A DNA stretch of 64,000 bases, taken from the NCBI GenBank assembly GCA_021464245.1, contig JADCRB010000002.1, positions 5,534,014-5,598,013 on the forward strand. Direction: 5' to 3'. The first letter of the stretch is position 1. Every line of letters starts with the position of its first letter. The stretch is from Carallia brachiata. Lineage: Eukaryota > Streptophyta > Magnoliopsida > Malpighiales > Rhizophoraceae. The translations under genes were made by a program, and so were the position numbers. Positions 11,824 to 25,500 of this stretch are shown piece after piece. The notes under the pieces are model-generated. The model was given only the letters and a program-made list of their open reading frames with translations. It was not told where the DNA came from and searched no databases.

Positions 11824-14742
11824 CTAGCGCGCAAACTCGTCTTCATCAGAGCCAGTGACGCATTCCTTGTCATCTTCAAAACCTTCGAGAGAAGGGTGGG
11901 GAGAATGGCCTTTGCCAAAGGACCTAATGTGATCTTTGAGTGACCTCTTGTGCTTGAAATCAGATCCGCAAGTGCAATACCAAAGCTTACCGCAATTCTT
12001 TTCGTGGGTTCGCCAATCGCCTTTGACTGCAAATGTTTTGCCACATTTTCGGCAGGCGAATGGCTTGGCACCATGCTTTCTTTTGTAATGGGTTTGCAGG
12101 GTCCTGAAATCTTTCAGTGGCTTGGCTCGAGGATGGTTTATGTTGTTCTTGCAACCTTGTGCACAGCAGTAGCACGGAAGCCTGAGCATTGCCGCTGGTT
12201 GTATACCTTTGAGTGAGTCTGGTCCTTTCCTGAATACTGATCCATGGCCCCACATATGCATCTGTGCTAAGAAGATTCAGTACTTGTTTTGGATTTACAT
12301 CCAAGTCATCGTCATTTACTGTATTTTGGTCTCACATACGCAGTCAATGTGACAAATATGCATGCAGAAGTACTCCAAAGCCAAGTTTAATGTAGAAATG
12401 TAGAATAGATTTTTCCAAAAGAGGAGGTAATTAGGTTAGTTTTATATGTCAATTCAATTTTGTACATTTAGGTGCTTGATAGTACGCTTAGGTCCTCACG
12501 CTTCATGTGAGATCTAGAGAAGGATTAAATATAATTAACCTTAACCCTATTTTTTAGAGTATTGTTATACCTTGATTCAAAATTATAATATCTATGTCAC
12601 AAAAAAATAATTTTATTATTACACTAAAACTTGTCATTAATTATTAAAAATGTGAAAGTAGAACCACAATTAGAGAAACAAGGACAAAAAGTAGTTAATG
12701 TCCCCAATCCAAGCACCATTATTATAGAAATCCCCACATCACAATGGGTTGGGGGAGGTGCGGGGCAGGCGCTTGGCCTATCTTTTTTATATCTTTTGAC
12801 AATCTTATAACTACTTGGCTGTAGTTTATATTGCCCCCTTCAATCTTTTTCAACCTTTTGTCACATCTTTTTATGGATGTTAGATATGGAGTATCTACTT
12901 ACTCCAACTTTCTCTCTTTCTTTCACCCAAAGGAGGGGCAATATGAAAGAACCCTTTTTCTTAACTAAGCAGTAAAGTTAATTGTAATGATATCTAGGAA
13001 AAGGTAATCAAATCACAATTGAAATAAAGGCATTGATTGAGGATTCACAGGTATAAAAGCCCTTTTAGTGCACGTCAATCCCCTTTTGCTATAATTACTT
13101 TTCTCCCAAATTAACCATCCATGATTAGTTTTTGGTAATGATGGACTAAATAAAGTTATGTGGATTAAACAGATGGTGTTGGTTTTAGATTCAAATCTTT
13201 TAGGTACATGGCTTGTTTCAAGCACGACAGTGTCGTGCTAGTAACTCAATGTTTGTTGGTAAAGATTCCTCGTCATCAAAATTAATTACTATAGCATAAT
13301 CTCAGCAATCAATGGGTGATTTTGAACAATGGCATGACCATAACAAAAACTTTGTGAAAATGATGGAGCTTTTGAAGGTACACACAGAGACAGCAACTAT
13401 GTCACTAGCAGAATATTCAAGCTAATTTAGCAAATAAACCTTGTGCTTGACAACAAGGAGAAATTCTTTGTATAGTTATGCATAAATATATAGCATACCT
13501 GCATTTATATGGGGTAGAGATGCTTATTTGTAATATTAATGCATAAAATCAAGAAAGTCTAAAATCTAGAAGAGATTTGTGAGATGAAAGTGATTCCCCA
13601 ATACAGGAAGTCCTGTACCACTTTCAGGGATGTACATACATCTCAAAGATAATTCTGCCTACAAACTACAAATCGCAGTGTCTGCCTTTGGCTGGTATGT
13701 TTTTTATGCCCTTAATTTCTTTGGGGGTTTTTTCTTTAACAAAAAAAAACTGCATCTGTGTGTAGGTCATTGCAAAAATCCTTTTTGATAATCATTAATA
13801 AAAAGCTATCAAATTTTATTTTTGTGTGTTAGTTTTTTTGTATCCCAGAAAGAAAGAAAACAATTTTAAACTTCCTCTCCCAAATTCTCCCCTTACGTTT
13901 GTTAATAATGAAGCAAATTGGAAAGAGGAGGATGATCCCAGTACCAAATTTTGGGCATGCATATGTACTTGTCAAAGGAGAAATGGCATCCATACTATCC
14001 CTCCTTTGTTTGCCATTGAAATTTATATTGGGCCAATCTCCATGGCAAAAGGAGAAGGTAGATCAAGCACTATGAGTGATTGTGAAATCAAATAAAAAAA
14101 AAAAAGGAAAAAAAATTAGCAGAGATCAAATGGGAATTGACTAACCTGCATATTATTGTACCTATTGAAGGTCTTGCTGCATATGGAGCAAGTGAACTGC
14201 ATGGGACCTGTATGTATCTGAGCAGGAGTTGGGATCCAAAACCTATTTTCAGTGTTCAAAGTGGAAGCACAAAAAATTCTCTCCACTGGTTTCTCTTCTT
14301 TAAGATTGAAAACTTTAGTTTCATTTTCAGAATTCCCGCTACTGTTAGGCAATCCAATGTGCAAGGACACTGCGATCTTCTCTATATTTTGATCCTGCTT
14401 ATCTTCCTCTTTCAGTGCTTTCTTCTCTGAAAGCCTGCTTAGAAGAGGCAAGCACTGAATGGTTTCTTTCATCACTAATTCTTGTTTCTCCTGTTGCTGC
14501 TGATGCTGCTGTTGTAGGCACAACATAGGAAGCTTTTGCGTGCTCCTGGGGTTCATGGACTGCGCTTGCTGAGTCAAAGAACAAGGAGAAAACAAAGAAG
14601 AAGAAGAAGAAGAAGAAGATGAGGGTGATGATGATGAACATAATGAAGAAGAAGATGAAGGAGATGGCTTGAGCCATTCAATGAAAGTGGGAGCCTGGCT
14701 GCATAGATTTTTGTCTTGCTCATGGTAGTTCCATAAACCCAT
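11824..14742 (-). CDS. WIP3: WIP-family C2H2 zinc-finger transcription factor
   Basis: Nuclear plant transcription factor of the WIP subfamily, in two exons: 14742-14146 (199 codons) and 12261-11824. The intron (14145-12262) starts GTTAGT and ends CACAG. The spliced protein has 344 residues. The N-terminus has Ser runs (28-49) coded by a TCT repeat and a Gln-rich stretch (77-84). LHIGLP is at 127-132 and the family signature FWIPTP at 168-173. Four fingers follow: finger 1 with C185, C188, H201 and H205, split by the intron after Q199; finger 2 around C231-H262; finger 3 with C269, C272, H285 and C289; finger 4 with C295, C297, H310 and H318. The tail [20 protein letters not shown] resembles what I recall of Arabidopsis WIP3 more than TT1, NTT or DOT5, and its position near GALT29A supports WIP3. 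The symbol is less certain than the family. Relatives control cell fate and tissue patterning. Confidence 0.93.
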
Positions 14743-14920
14743 CCTTGGTGAGAGAAGTCCTCTAATTCTCTCCTGAGATGGTTTATATCCAGACTTTATT
14801 AGGTGGGAAAGCTCAGCACTTACTGGTTGGTTTTTTAAAGATTGCTTAGTTTATCTTTTAGGAAGTCTTCCTTTCCCCTTTCTCTTTGGTCATTGTTTAG
14901 TTGCATACACACATAGAGAC

Positions 14921-14961
14921 AGAGGGGGAGAGAGAGGGAGAGAGAGGGAGAGAGAGAGAGA
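14921..14961. repeat. GA/CT microsatellite upstream of the WIP gene
   Basis: An imperfect GA-rich run, CT-rich on the gene strand, starts about 180 bases upstream of the WIP start codon. Such tracts are common in plant leaders and core promoters, so it may lie in the 5' untranslated region. Confidence 0.6.
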
Positions 14962-17900
14962 CTAAGATTAGTGGTGGGGTTAGAGAAAATGACAATTCCT
15001 AAAATGGAGAGAATCCTAGAATAGTCTGAACTATTTGTATAAATTATTGAAGCCAATGTCTTTTTTTTTATAAAAAAAAAAATTGTGGTTCTAATATTTT
15101 TCTTCAATAAATCAATTTATATTCATTAAAAGAATTAAAGATACATTGAGACAATTGGAATTTGGAATTGTTATATATATCACGGAATTTGAACCCACCA
15201 TTTTGCATATATTTCTAATAAAAAGTACATTGACAAATGGTGAGGATGACCTCAAATGAGGGAGATAGATTTCATTTGGTCAATACCTAAAAGAAAAAAA
15301 ACTCTTTTTCAAACTCAAAGAAACTTTATTGTGGACCTGCGAGGCCAAGGAACGTAATTATTTTTTAAATATGCTTACTGAAGTTTCCTTCTTCATTTCT
15401 TTAATACAGTGTATTTTATAGAGCATGGGGTACCTTAATTAGAGTCCTCAATTCATGTATTTCGGGACTAAATTTCAACATATAGTACAAAATGAACTAC
15501 TTTTACTTTTTTTTTTTTTTCTGATTTAGTGGAGATAGTCTACCATTATACCTTCATGCAGAACGGGACTAGCGAAGAGGAGAACTGAATATCAAAATTC
15601 AGCTCTCCCAACTATCTCATTTATGACATGTTCCCCAATTGCTCTTACTTTTAAATTATGATTGAGTTGGATACATTTTAGCATTCTTCTCCCACTGTTA
15701 TTTTTGAAATACTCGATTGTGTTGAAAAAACCATGTACAAATTCTTCCTGACGCACATATTGGGATTACGTTCTTTTTTTTTTTTTTGTCAGAACTGATA
15801 TTGCTACCTTCTCTTGAATTTTGTACCACCATGACCACGATCCCTTTAGTTTCATAAACTTTCCTGAATTTGATACTGGAAAGTAGGAGTTTGCATGACA
15901 ATTTTTCAAATTGCAAAATCATATGGCTTAAAAGAAGACCACAAGCCGCTTTAGTTTAATTGAACATTCCTGAATATTTTGTGTCTTCATGGTTATAGAA
16001 TTCTGGAGTTGTATATGAAGCTACAAAAATAAAAGTAGGCTTTAAACTTGGAGGTATAACCTAATGATGCCAGCCAACAATAACATAAAGCCTAAACAAC
16101 ATTTTGATAAAATAAGTGAAAATTATTCAGCAAAGCCGATGCTCTAACAGGGTGGTAGGCCAAATCAATAGTAATAAATGTGTAACTAAGACCAACGGTC
16201 TTATAAATCTTTTTCTTCTCTCAGTAGAGGCTAAAGGAAAAGGTACTATATATTTGGTAGAAGTGTCAAAACTCAATATAATCTAAACTTGGCCTCATCT
16301 TGTTTGAAAAAATCTAACTCAAACTTGATCCGAACTCTGTGTGATTCATAGATAACTTGATCCAAAATAATGTATCCGACTCTTCTTGACTCCATCTATT
16401 TGACACCTCTATATATAGGTGCTAATTTATAATATTTTCATTCTTTTAATGGCTCAATAACCATAAGAAATGAATGTAATTTTTCAAAGGGTCCAATTAG
16501 GTACACGGATACCCATACACCAAGGGTACACAGGAACAACTTTTTCTGTTTTTTTTTTTTAAATTAAAATTTAAATCTAAATAGATATTATTCTAAAATA
16601 TAAAGTATATACATTTTATGAGATTCTCTAAAAAAAATAATTTTCTTTCAGAAAAATTTTTTTTTTGGCTAATGCAGTACAAAAAAATTATTATTATTAT
16701 ATTCATGTGTGTATAAATGTTGAATATAGGCTTTTGTCTTAACTCTGTTCCACGTCGTATGCGTGGAACCCTCGGTGCATTTTATGAGTTTACGAAACTT
16801 TTCCCTTTTTCAAACTAAAATTGCTATTCAGTGATTCCATTATTTTCATGGAAAGAAAAAAAAAATTAGCCGATATAAAATAAGGATGGCTACAGTTTTC
16901 AATCATAGATAGCCTTCTCCAACTAAAATTGTGTTTCCAAATTTATCAATTTTGTTCAACTACATTCTTGCAATTCGATGAGATGCAGTGCATGATTGTT
17001 AGTATGATCAAACCCTTCGTTCCAACATTTTTTAGTCAACATTTGAGTTCTGTAACTAGTTTGCGATTTTTAATGTGGATATTGCATTGCCAAAGAATTC
17101 TATTGTGTCTGTCTCCACCTGATTTCCTTGTTTTTTTCCCCTTTTTCTAGTCGAGTTAAAGTGAGAAATGAAGATTTAATTATGGGTGAGTTTGGATGTT
17201 TGAACTCCTGATGTATTTATCCCATACCCATGTTTACACACGTGCATACAATTTTGTGGGATTTTTTTGTAGCCTGTCCATACAAAGATTGTAAGCCAGC
17301 GTAAACTCAGAATCTTTAAACAAGATAAAATGGACCCTACAGCTAAAAATTATGCTACGAACTTTCACCATTTGTTGGATTTTTTTCTTTTTCTCAAAAA
17401 AAAAAAAAAAACAAAAAGAGTTCAGCAGTTGTGCTACTCTATACATCTGCGAATGAAGATGTGCTAGATCATTATACAAGATAAGTCGAATTATTTATAT
17501 TGAATCAATAAAGAAGTCACCCTCCGAGTTTAACAAATATCACCGAATTATTTGCGATCCCATAAGGCGAACTTATTATTATCCTCACCATTTGTTGGAT
17601 TTTAATTGTGCAACCTCATAATTTGCTAATCTTAACTTCAATCATGAATATCTTGCCGACAAGCAAGATATGCCCCAGCGTATTTTGAGGACACTAAAAC
17701 AACAGGCCCGTCTCTCTTTTAACCTTTTCTTTGTATGTATTATGTGCACTGTACGATTCCTTGACACCGGAGGCTCCTTTTCCTCACTCTTTCAAACATA
17801 TGCAGCTTTTGCGCTTTTTAACCTTTCACATGCAAAAGCATTTCACTTGGACGCACCTCTCTAGTTGTCAAGCATTCCACACGTTCCTACAAGAGCTATA

Positions 17901-18990
17901 ATAATGACAGCAACATAAACCAACACGTTATGCCCTGACAATCACTCGAAGTGATAGTCTAATTAATGATACAATACACTTCACCCTTCACAATCTAGAT
18001 TCGAGTTTTTATGGTTGTTTTGGTGGCAATACCCACTTTTTTACTTTATAAAATGTATGAGCCACACGTTTTGAATTTATGTCTTATTAACACCGTAATT
18101 GAATATGAGAGAGATTCCTTCAAACTCAATAGTACTCGAGAGATGGATCCTCCTTATAAGAGTTGGCTAAATGAGTCTCAACTTATAAGTATGATTATCG
18201 ATATATTAGTGTACACTTTTTTTTTTCTGATAAAAAAAGAATCTATACCGGAGTTTGCGATTGGCGCATGAAATTGGCGAAACCCATGAAGTTCAATTTA
18301 GGTTTGATGCAAGAAAACCGAGTTATCCTTTATGGATAATCATAGAAAAATATTTTTGTTGGAATGTTTATAACTTACCAGAAAAAAAATTTATGGGAAT
18401 TCGAAGGAAGAACCTCCAGTGACATATCTAAAAAAATTATTTTAATGGAGGCAAATTTATATACTCAAATATAAAAGTAAATAAATATATAATAAAAATT
18501 GCAAAATAACGTTGTAATTGTTCAATACAAGTTCATATTTTGAAACCATTTAATAATATTTTCATTTTTTATACTATCAAATATATTTTTTTATATATTA
18601 CATAATCGATGTATTATAATATTCATTGCTAAAAAAAGTTTTTTATATTGATAGATTATAAAATGCTATTACAAAGGCAAAAAAAAAAAAAAAAACCAGG
18701 TTAATCGTAATTTATTTTTATTTTTTGGTCCATAATAGTATTTGTTTATGGTAATTTATTTTTATTATCGGCAACTCTTACATACATGACTGCTAAATTA
18801 ATAAAAGAAACTATCAGTGTTGGGAGAAAAAAAAATCTCAAATTCGGAATGGTAGCAAGGAAGAGAAATATTTGTTCTTTTCTATTGTTGGTGGGCAAGC
18901 CAAGAGGGGCAAAGCATTTTAAGGGGAAAGGGGTAATTTTATCTTTGATAGATTTGTGGATGTCTCTGCTTGTACCTCCAGCCTATTTTA
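14962..18990. other. Upstream of the WIP gene; intergenic
   Basis: The first 1-2 kb is presumably the WIP promoter. No TATA box was assigned with confidence; TATAAA on the minus strand near 14786 would leave a very short leader. The rest is AT-rich with homopolymer runs and no convincing reading frame. Confidence 0.35.
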
Positions 18991-18994
18991 AATG

Positions 18995-19753
18995 AAGTGT
19001 TTGGTTTAACTTTTAGTGGATATATTTATATTTTATTTTTAAAAAGTAGAGAGATAATTATTTTATTAATTTTTTATACTGTTTGATACTATTTATTTCT
19101 TTACATAACTTTCAAAAGGCAGGTGATTGAAAAGTAGTCTAAGACTAATTTTTACTGTTTTTTGAATTACTTTTTAATTTTTAATGTTAATAATAATTTA
19201 TATAAACTAAATTACCCTAAAAAAAATATTTATACAATTTCATTATTTTTTTACTTGCCACATGAATTTGATTTATTAGTTATTAATCTACTTCACTGAT
19301 ATTTTTTTTTTTTGAGAGGATACTTCACTGATATTTATATAAATACAATATTTTCATTTTTCGACAATTCTTAAACAACACATTTTTCACTAAAAATTTT
19401 TCATTAATATTGACACCTAAAAAAATATTTCAAATATTATATTTTTTATTATTTAGTAAATATTAATATTTTATTTTGAAAAAAATTAAGTGAGAAAATT
19501 TTTAATATTATTTAGAGAATATTTATTCTAAAAATAATTTTATTAATGTGATACATTAATATAAATTAAATATTTCAATCAGTCATTTAATTATTTAACA
19601 GTAACAATAAATACAAATTAACTAAAAATTTCATTAATTTTTTCAGCAATTAGCACCAAGCAATAACAATCAATAATACGCAACTAATAGTAGTAATTAG
19701 TAGTAACAATCAGTAACAATAATATTAAATAAGTAAATCAAATAGACCATAGA
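18995..19753. repeat. Possible MITE-like element
   Basis: A very AT-rich block bounded by GTGTTTGGTTTAACTTTTAG on the left and by the complement of a similar string (TCTATTTGATTTACTTATT) on the right. The inverted ends are imperfect and I found no clear target duplication. A similar start motif occurs at 31264. Confidence 0.3.
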
Positions 19754-20015
19754 AAATTTTGTTCTTATGACTAATCAAAGGTTGGCCTCATTTTGGTTAT
19801 ATTTATTTAAGGGTTACTTTAAATTGCACATAATCTTTCAATCCTTCAAAACAAATATATCATCTATTCCTATCTAAATGAGGTGGGCTAACATTATTTT
19901 CTGGGGAAACAATATATTAAACACATCAATTAAATTGCCTAAGCTCTCGAAGAAGGCTTTCCCTTTTGTTTTACCGCACATCTCATATCCTTCTATAAAA
20001 TCACCTCTCTCCCTT

Positions 20016-20041
20016 TCTCTCTCTCTCTCTCTCTCTCTCTC
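20016..20041 (+). repeat. CT dinucleotide microsatellite
   Basis: About twelve uninterrupted CT units lie in a pyrimidine-rich context. No gene is seen next to it. Confidence 0.9.
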
Positions 20042-22140
20042 GTTTTTTGTTGCTTTTCTAAGAAAAAGGCAGAGGAAAGAAAAGATAGACTTTGATTGGA
20101 AAGAGAAAACTCAGAAAAGATGGAAAACCACCCTCCCGTGAATATCCATTTGTGATATGATCACAACAATGGGCTTACTATATGGTGTTAATCGAACCTA
20201 ATTTAATAATTAGCAGAATTAGCTCAATGGACTATGTGTTGATTCGCGAGATTAATTACGACTTGATTATATATTGGAAAGAAAAATTTATGATATCGTT
20301 CATATTGTTGCAAGCCATACGAATCATTAAAGCGAATGTACCTGCTAATGATATGAAATTGAAATCTGATAGAAATTGGGGTGTACCAATTAGTGAATAA
20401 AGCAAAAATGATTGGAGAACTAGATAATGCTAATTATGCAGTAATTTTGTGCACCTCTTTTTGATACACAAAAAATTATTTTTCTAGGAAGGCTAATTAA
20501 GAGTAATTTTGTGTACTTCTTTTTTTTTCGTTAAAAAAAACATTTGTTTAGGAGAAGTTTCCCAGGAGCTAATAAATACGTTCATTTTGGTGCCAAAAAA
20601 GTTTTTTTTTTTTTCAGCTTTTATCTAATAGATACATTGATCATGTCCCCAAGGAGGGCACGAATGGTGAAGATGATCTGTTGAAATTAGAAAATATGAC
20701 AGCTTTCGTTGTTGTATAATTAACGACCCAAAGGGTGGACCAAAAACTATATTGATTAATTTATCAAGAAAAATATTAGTTTGAATTTACAAATTAGTTA
20801 CGGAGTACTTAAATTATGTTGACAGATGTTTGCAAAAGGTATTTTTAATTAGTGACATTTTTTTTTATTACATCAAAATTAAAGTTTAAAATCTCATACT
20901 TTTAACAAAATTAATTAAGATACTTTCTTAAGATCTCCTAATCATGGGTTCGAGTGTTAATAACTATATTCTTCTTATCTTACATCCAATCTTGTAACTA
21001 AAAAAAAAAAAAAAAATTAAAGTTATAATTTGTGAAAAAGTTTGTTATTTTTACTCACTTTTTTTTTTTGTGAATAAAAGTAATCATAATCTTATATTAT
21101 ACAATTTATTTTATTTTTTTATTTCAAGTAAATTTTATTTATTATTTATTAAAATTATGAGTACGTTATACTAAAAAAAAAATTAAATTAAAAATCTCGT
21201 TTTAAGTATAAATCACAAAACATTGTTTTAGCTTGAGTCCTTGATTAACGATCGGACAAAGATCCAGGGGTTGTTGCATCAACCCTGACTACATGATCCT
21301 CATTGCCTTTCACTTTCAGGACCGCCTCAAGGCACATACACAATTTCTTAGCCACAAATAAATCAATAAGAGTCTGGACACAAAATGAGCACTAACAGTC
21401 CCGAAACAAAATTCCAGACGGCGACTTAGACCAGAACACACGACCCCTTGCGGCGAAAACCAAATTAAGCTACCAACACTTGCGTGATCGAAGGGTAAGA
21501 AAACTCCCCTCGTATGAGAAATTATTGCCCTCGTATGAGAAATTATGGGTTTAAGAATTCCTGCAAAACAAATCGTTAGACTAATTGTATGTAAATCTTT
21601 CTGAGTTTTAAATGGTCTTATGACGCCTAGCATTTTGAGTTTACTATTACACAAGATTAATATAAATAATTCGATTTACCTTACAATAAAATTCAGTGCA
21701 ATACTCTTTAATAGGACTGTAAACTGACATCCTTATATATCCATTTTATTACCAGAAAAAATGAAATTAAATTCAGTTTTTCCTTTGCTCATGAAAACAC
21801 TATAAGATATATATATATTTTTTGGTGACCTTCTAACTTAAATGAGATAACATCAAACCTTTTTTTTTTTTGTTTTTGATAGTTTTAGAGTTTGAAAATT
21901 AATTCTTGATCAGGATTGAGAGTCTAATAGTTCCACCACGACGGTCTGAACTTGTTTTTTAGACAATCGTACGTGATCATTAGATCATTATTATAGGGCC
22001 GAGATTGCAGAATAGGAAAGTTGACTTTGAGTATTTGTTTTCCCTTTTTCCTCGTGAATGATTGTTGGATTTTTTTCTAGGTACGGCGATGACTTCCCTC
22101 ATCCTACCAATGTTAACAAATCCAAACTGAAGTGGCGATT
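20042..22140. other. Intergenic; small tandem duplications
   Basis: Two segments of about 30 bases are repeated with a 61-base period (20430-20460 and 20492-20521). CTCGTATGAGAAATTAT is repeated with a 21-base period (21509-21525, 21530-21546). The surrounding open frames carry no recognisable domain. Confidence 0.4.
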
Positions 22141-22147
22141 CAATTAG

Positions 22148-22575
22148 TTGGACTGATAATAGTTTTAAATTCGGTCTAATTTATATTTTAAAATTAAAAA
22201 ATAGAAAATTAGTTAAAGTCGATCAAGAATCAATCAAAATTAATTAAAACAACTAAAAATTATGTCGGTTGGACCGATCTAAAATAAATTAAAAAATTCA
22301 TAAATTATAATTTGATTTAAAATATTATTTAAATTCTAAATTTAATTAAAAATTTTAATTTAATCTTAAATTTATTAAAATTTTCAATTTAATTTTAAAA
22401 TTAAAGAAATTAATATTTAATCACTATATATAAATATTATTTTTTAATTACTTTATACATATATATTATTGAATAATGATTTAAATATTAGTTCGACCGG
22501 TTCAACTAGTTAAATCTTAACCTACTAATATTTTCAATTCGATAACCAATCTGATTCTAATAACCTTACATCCTA
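22148..22575. repeat. AT-rich element with GGTC-type ends
   Basis: Bounded by a TAATAGTTTTAAATTCGGTC-type left end and a right end that is similar when inverted. It contains several GACCGGTT-like strings near 22260 and 22493. It resembles the element at 27168-27905 in its ends and overall composition. It is probably a non-autonomous DNA transposon; no target duplication was established. Confidence 0.35.
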
Positions 22576-25500
22576 CAAATAGTTTTTTTTTTTTTTTCGA
22601 GAAAACCAATTCCCTTGGACAAAAAAGCCACTTATTATGGTGGTCTATTAATTAGGTGATCTAGTCATAAGTTTAAATTCTCATTAAAGCGTTCGGCAAG
22701 ATTAAATATACATTTTTCTCGATACAATTGTGATAATTGCTAGTTAACCTCCTGAGAGTATATTTTTTTTAGTAATTTAGTGTAACAGCTGTTACTCATT
22801 ATACACAATGAAGCAAGACAATCTTTCTTGATAGATCTACGGAGTATCATCTTTATTTTTCTATTTTCCTGACAAAAAAAGAGAAAAAAAAATGTTTGCA
22901 GGTCTCAATTGAGAGGGGTGAAAGTGATTGAATCCACCAGTACTCGATAGCATTCATATAGATTATAAAGGGTTTGTGTTAAGTACCCAGTACGTTAATC
23001 TTATTACATAATTGATAAAAAATATTTTATTCTTTTCATGTGAAAATGTATATAAGAAACTTAATATATATATATTGCACAGCATCAAAAGAATTGCATT
23101 GACGACAATCAGGAAAGACTGTACCATTCAACATTTAATTATTAATAATTAACCATTCAACATTTACAGAAACATTGATCTAGCAATACATGGTAGATAT
23201 TTCCTCCATATCATCATAAAGTAATAAATTTGTTCAACTACGTAATATAACAAAATTATTGTTGATCTACTTTGATGACTAAGATCTATGATTTTATGAG
23301 GACTGAACATTTTTCAACTCAAGTAATTTCTAGAAAAATTATTGTAGATAATATAAAAGCAAGAAGAAACAAATTAAAGTAAACTTAGAGACATATAATG
23401 TTAAATCTAAGGTTGTTGAAATAGAGAAGGCCATGGATGCCAAAACAACAGAAAAAGAAAACAGGAAGCGGATATTGAGGTGACACAATGTCTTACAAAG
23501 ATCGGATGTTCAGTAACAGGTTGCTGTTGTTTTTAATTTTTTTTGGGAAATTTTCTTAATTCAGATAATAACTAGTATTTCTAGCAATTTATGAATAAAG
23601 TCAGTTTTTTTTTTTTTTGGAGAAAATGAATAAATTTAGTTACAAAAAATAATAAGTTTCTACATTTGACAAATGTGGAATTACTAACACTTGGTAAAAG
23701 TAATTATAATTGCTGAATAATCAAAACCCTCTCAATTAGCCCTTTTTTTATTTAATCACTCATTGGTTTGAAAAGTCCTTAGTGAACTGTTCATGGACCA
23801 AAATGTACAAGAAATTTCAATGCTACCAAGTCCAGCGCCGACCAAACAACTTTACACTCATCCAAAATTTACCCATCATGTTTGGGAAAATTTAGGTAGA
23901 CACTAAAAAATATATATGCAGTACAATAATTAATTAATTATTTTATACAACTAATTAATTAATTCTTATAATAAAAATAAATATATTATTTATTTATTTT
24001 TTATTATAAATATTAATTTACTGATTATACAAATCAATTAATCAATTATTATGAATTTATTATGCATCTAATTTTTCTGTCTCTTGGACTCATCATGTTT
24101 TCCATTGTACAATTTCCACCGTAAATCTGACTCCGAGGAAAGGCCTCAAAACCTAGTCTTGGAAAATTTGTGCCAGCACATGTCCGTGGACTTGTTGGTT
24201 CGGGGACTCATGGGCGACAGGAACTTGATCAGATTTCAAGTACAGGTACCAACGGTTCGGGCAAGGAGTCCAGGTCATTTCGAGTTACGTTGTATGCGAA
24301 TCAAACCACGTTTGGTTCAGATTCGAATCATTTATGAGCCGACATACTAATTTTTTAGAAAGAGTATGTATCAAACCGCCAAACTAACCCACAATTGCTA
24401 CTCACTTAACTATTTCACTCGTCATGTTAATTTAGTCGCGATTTTGAAAATTTTTTGAACTAGCATTACCAGTTTACTTTAATATAAGAATCAAAATGAT
24501 CTATACTGACTTGTGTACACCTCTACATTTTTTATTTATAAATTTTTGCATACGATTACTTATGATTTCAAATTTCAATCCTGATAATTGTTGGATAATT
24601 AATCTTGTTCTTGCATTTTTAAGGAGTTTTTTGAGGCTACATGCAAAATATGAATTCTCCATAAACGAGTTCTGAAGTTCAAACAAATGGAAACAAGAAT
24701 AATCTCAACGCTAACAAGAATTACATTATCTTTTGTTTTTTTTTTTTTTTGGTCTTAAGAATTACATTATCTATTAGTACACCAAAACCTTGAAAGGAAA
24801 CTCATTCTTGTCTTAGCACTAAATGATATATATTTTTTCATGACAACTCCGGTCTTCCGATTTACAAAACACAACTACAGATACAAGTAACTCAGAATAT
24901 ATTTAAATTGTCTAAATTTATGAGTCTTATATTTGGACATTATTGATCGAAAACAAAGCGACGTGAAATACTCACAGACTTAAGATTCAACTTTTTTGAA
25001 AAAAAAATTTAATTTTAAAGTATTGTTATGTTTTTTCATTTTAGATTTAAATGGGTTCAAGTTCGAGTGACTTTGAATCGAATTATTTTGGGTTGTGAGT
25101 CATGACATTTCATATTAGATTTATGTGAATTTTTTCGGACTATTTTGGTACTAAGTTTTTGAGTTGGGTCGATTTTTTATACCTCTAATTTAAAGCCAAC
25201 CAATTTTTGGTGTTTGGTTTGATTTCAAGCCAACTGGTGAAATTGTCATTTTCACATGAATCAATAGAAAATTGAAATTAGGGCTCAAAATTTTGTCATG
25301 CGTTTGGATGTAATGCTGACATCATAATGTTGTATCCCAGGATAGGTAACCCTGTCAATTGGTCAGGCTTATTTTAACGTCACATTGCCTAGAAAGCATG
25401 TTTGTTTTGTCAAAGCTGTTGAATTTGAACGGAACAAAAACCGAAATGAACTTGTGGCTACTCATGACCTCAGTTGACTTGACTTGAGACTGCCTCTCTC

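Noticed and set aside
14399..14677. 92-codon minus-strand frame
   Set aside because: Out-of-frame shadow of WIP exon 1, kept open by the TCT repeat.
24084..24350. 88-codon plus-strand frame
   Set aside because: Begins at a TTG and has no recognisable content.
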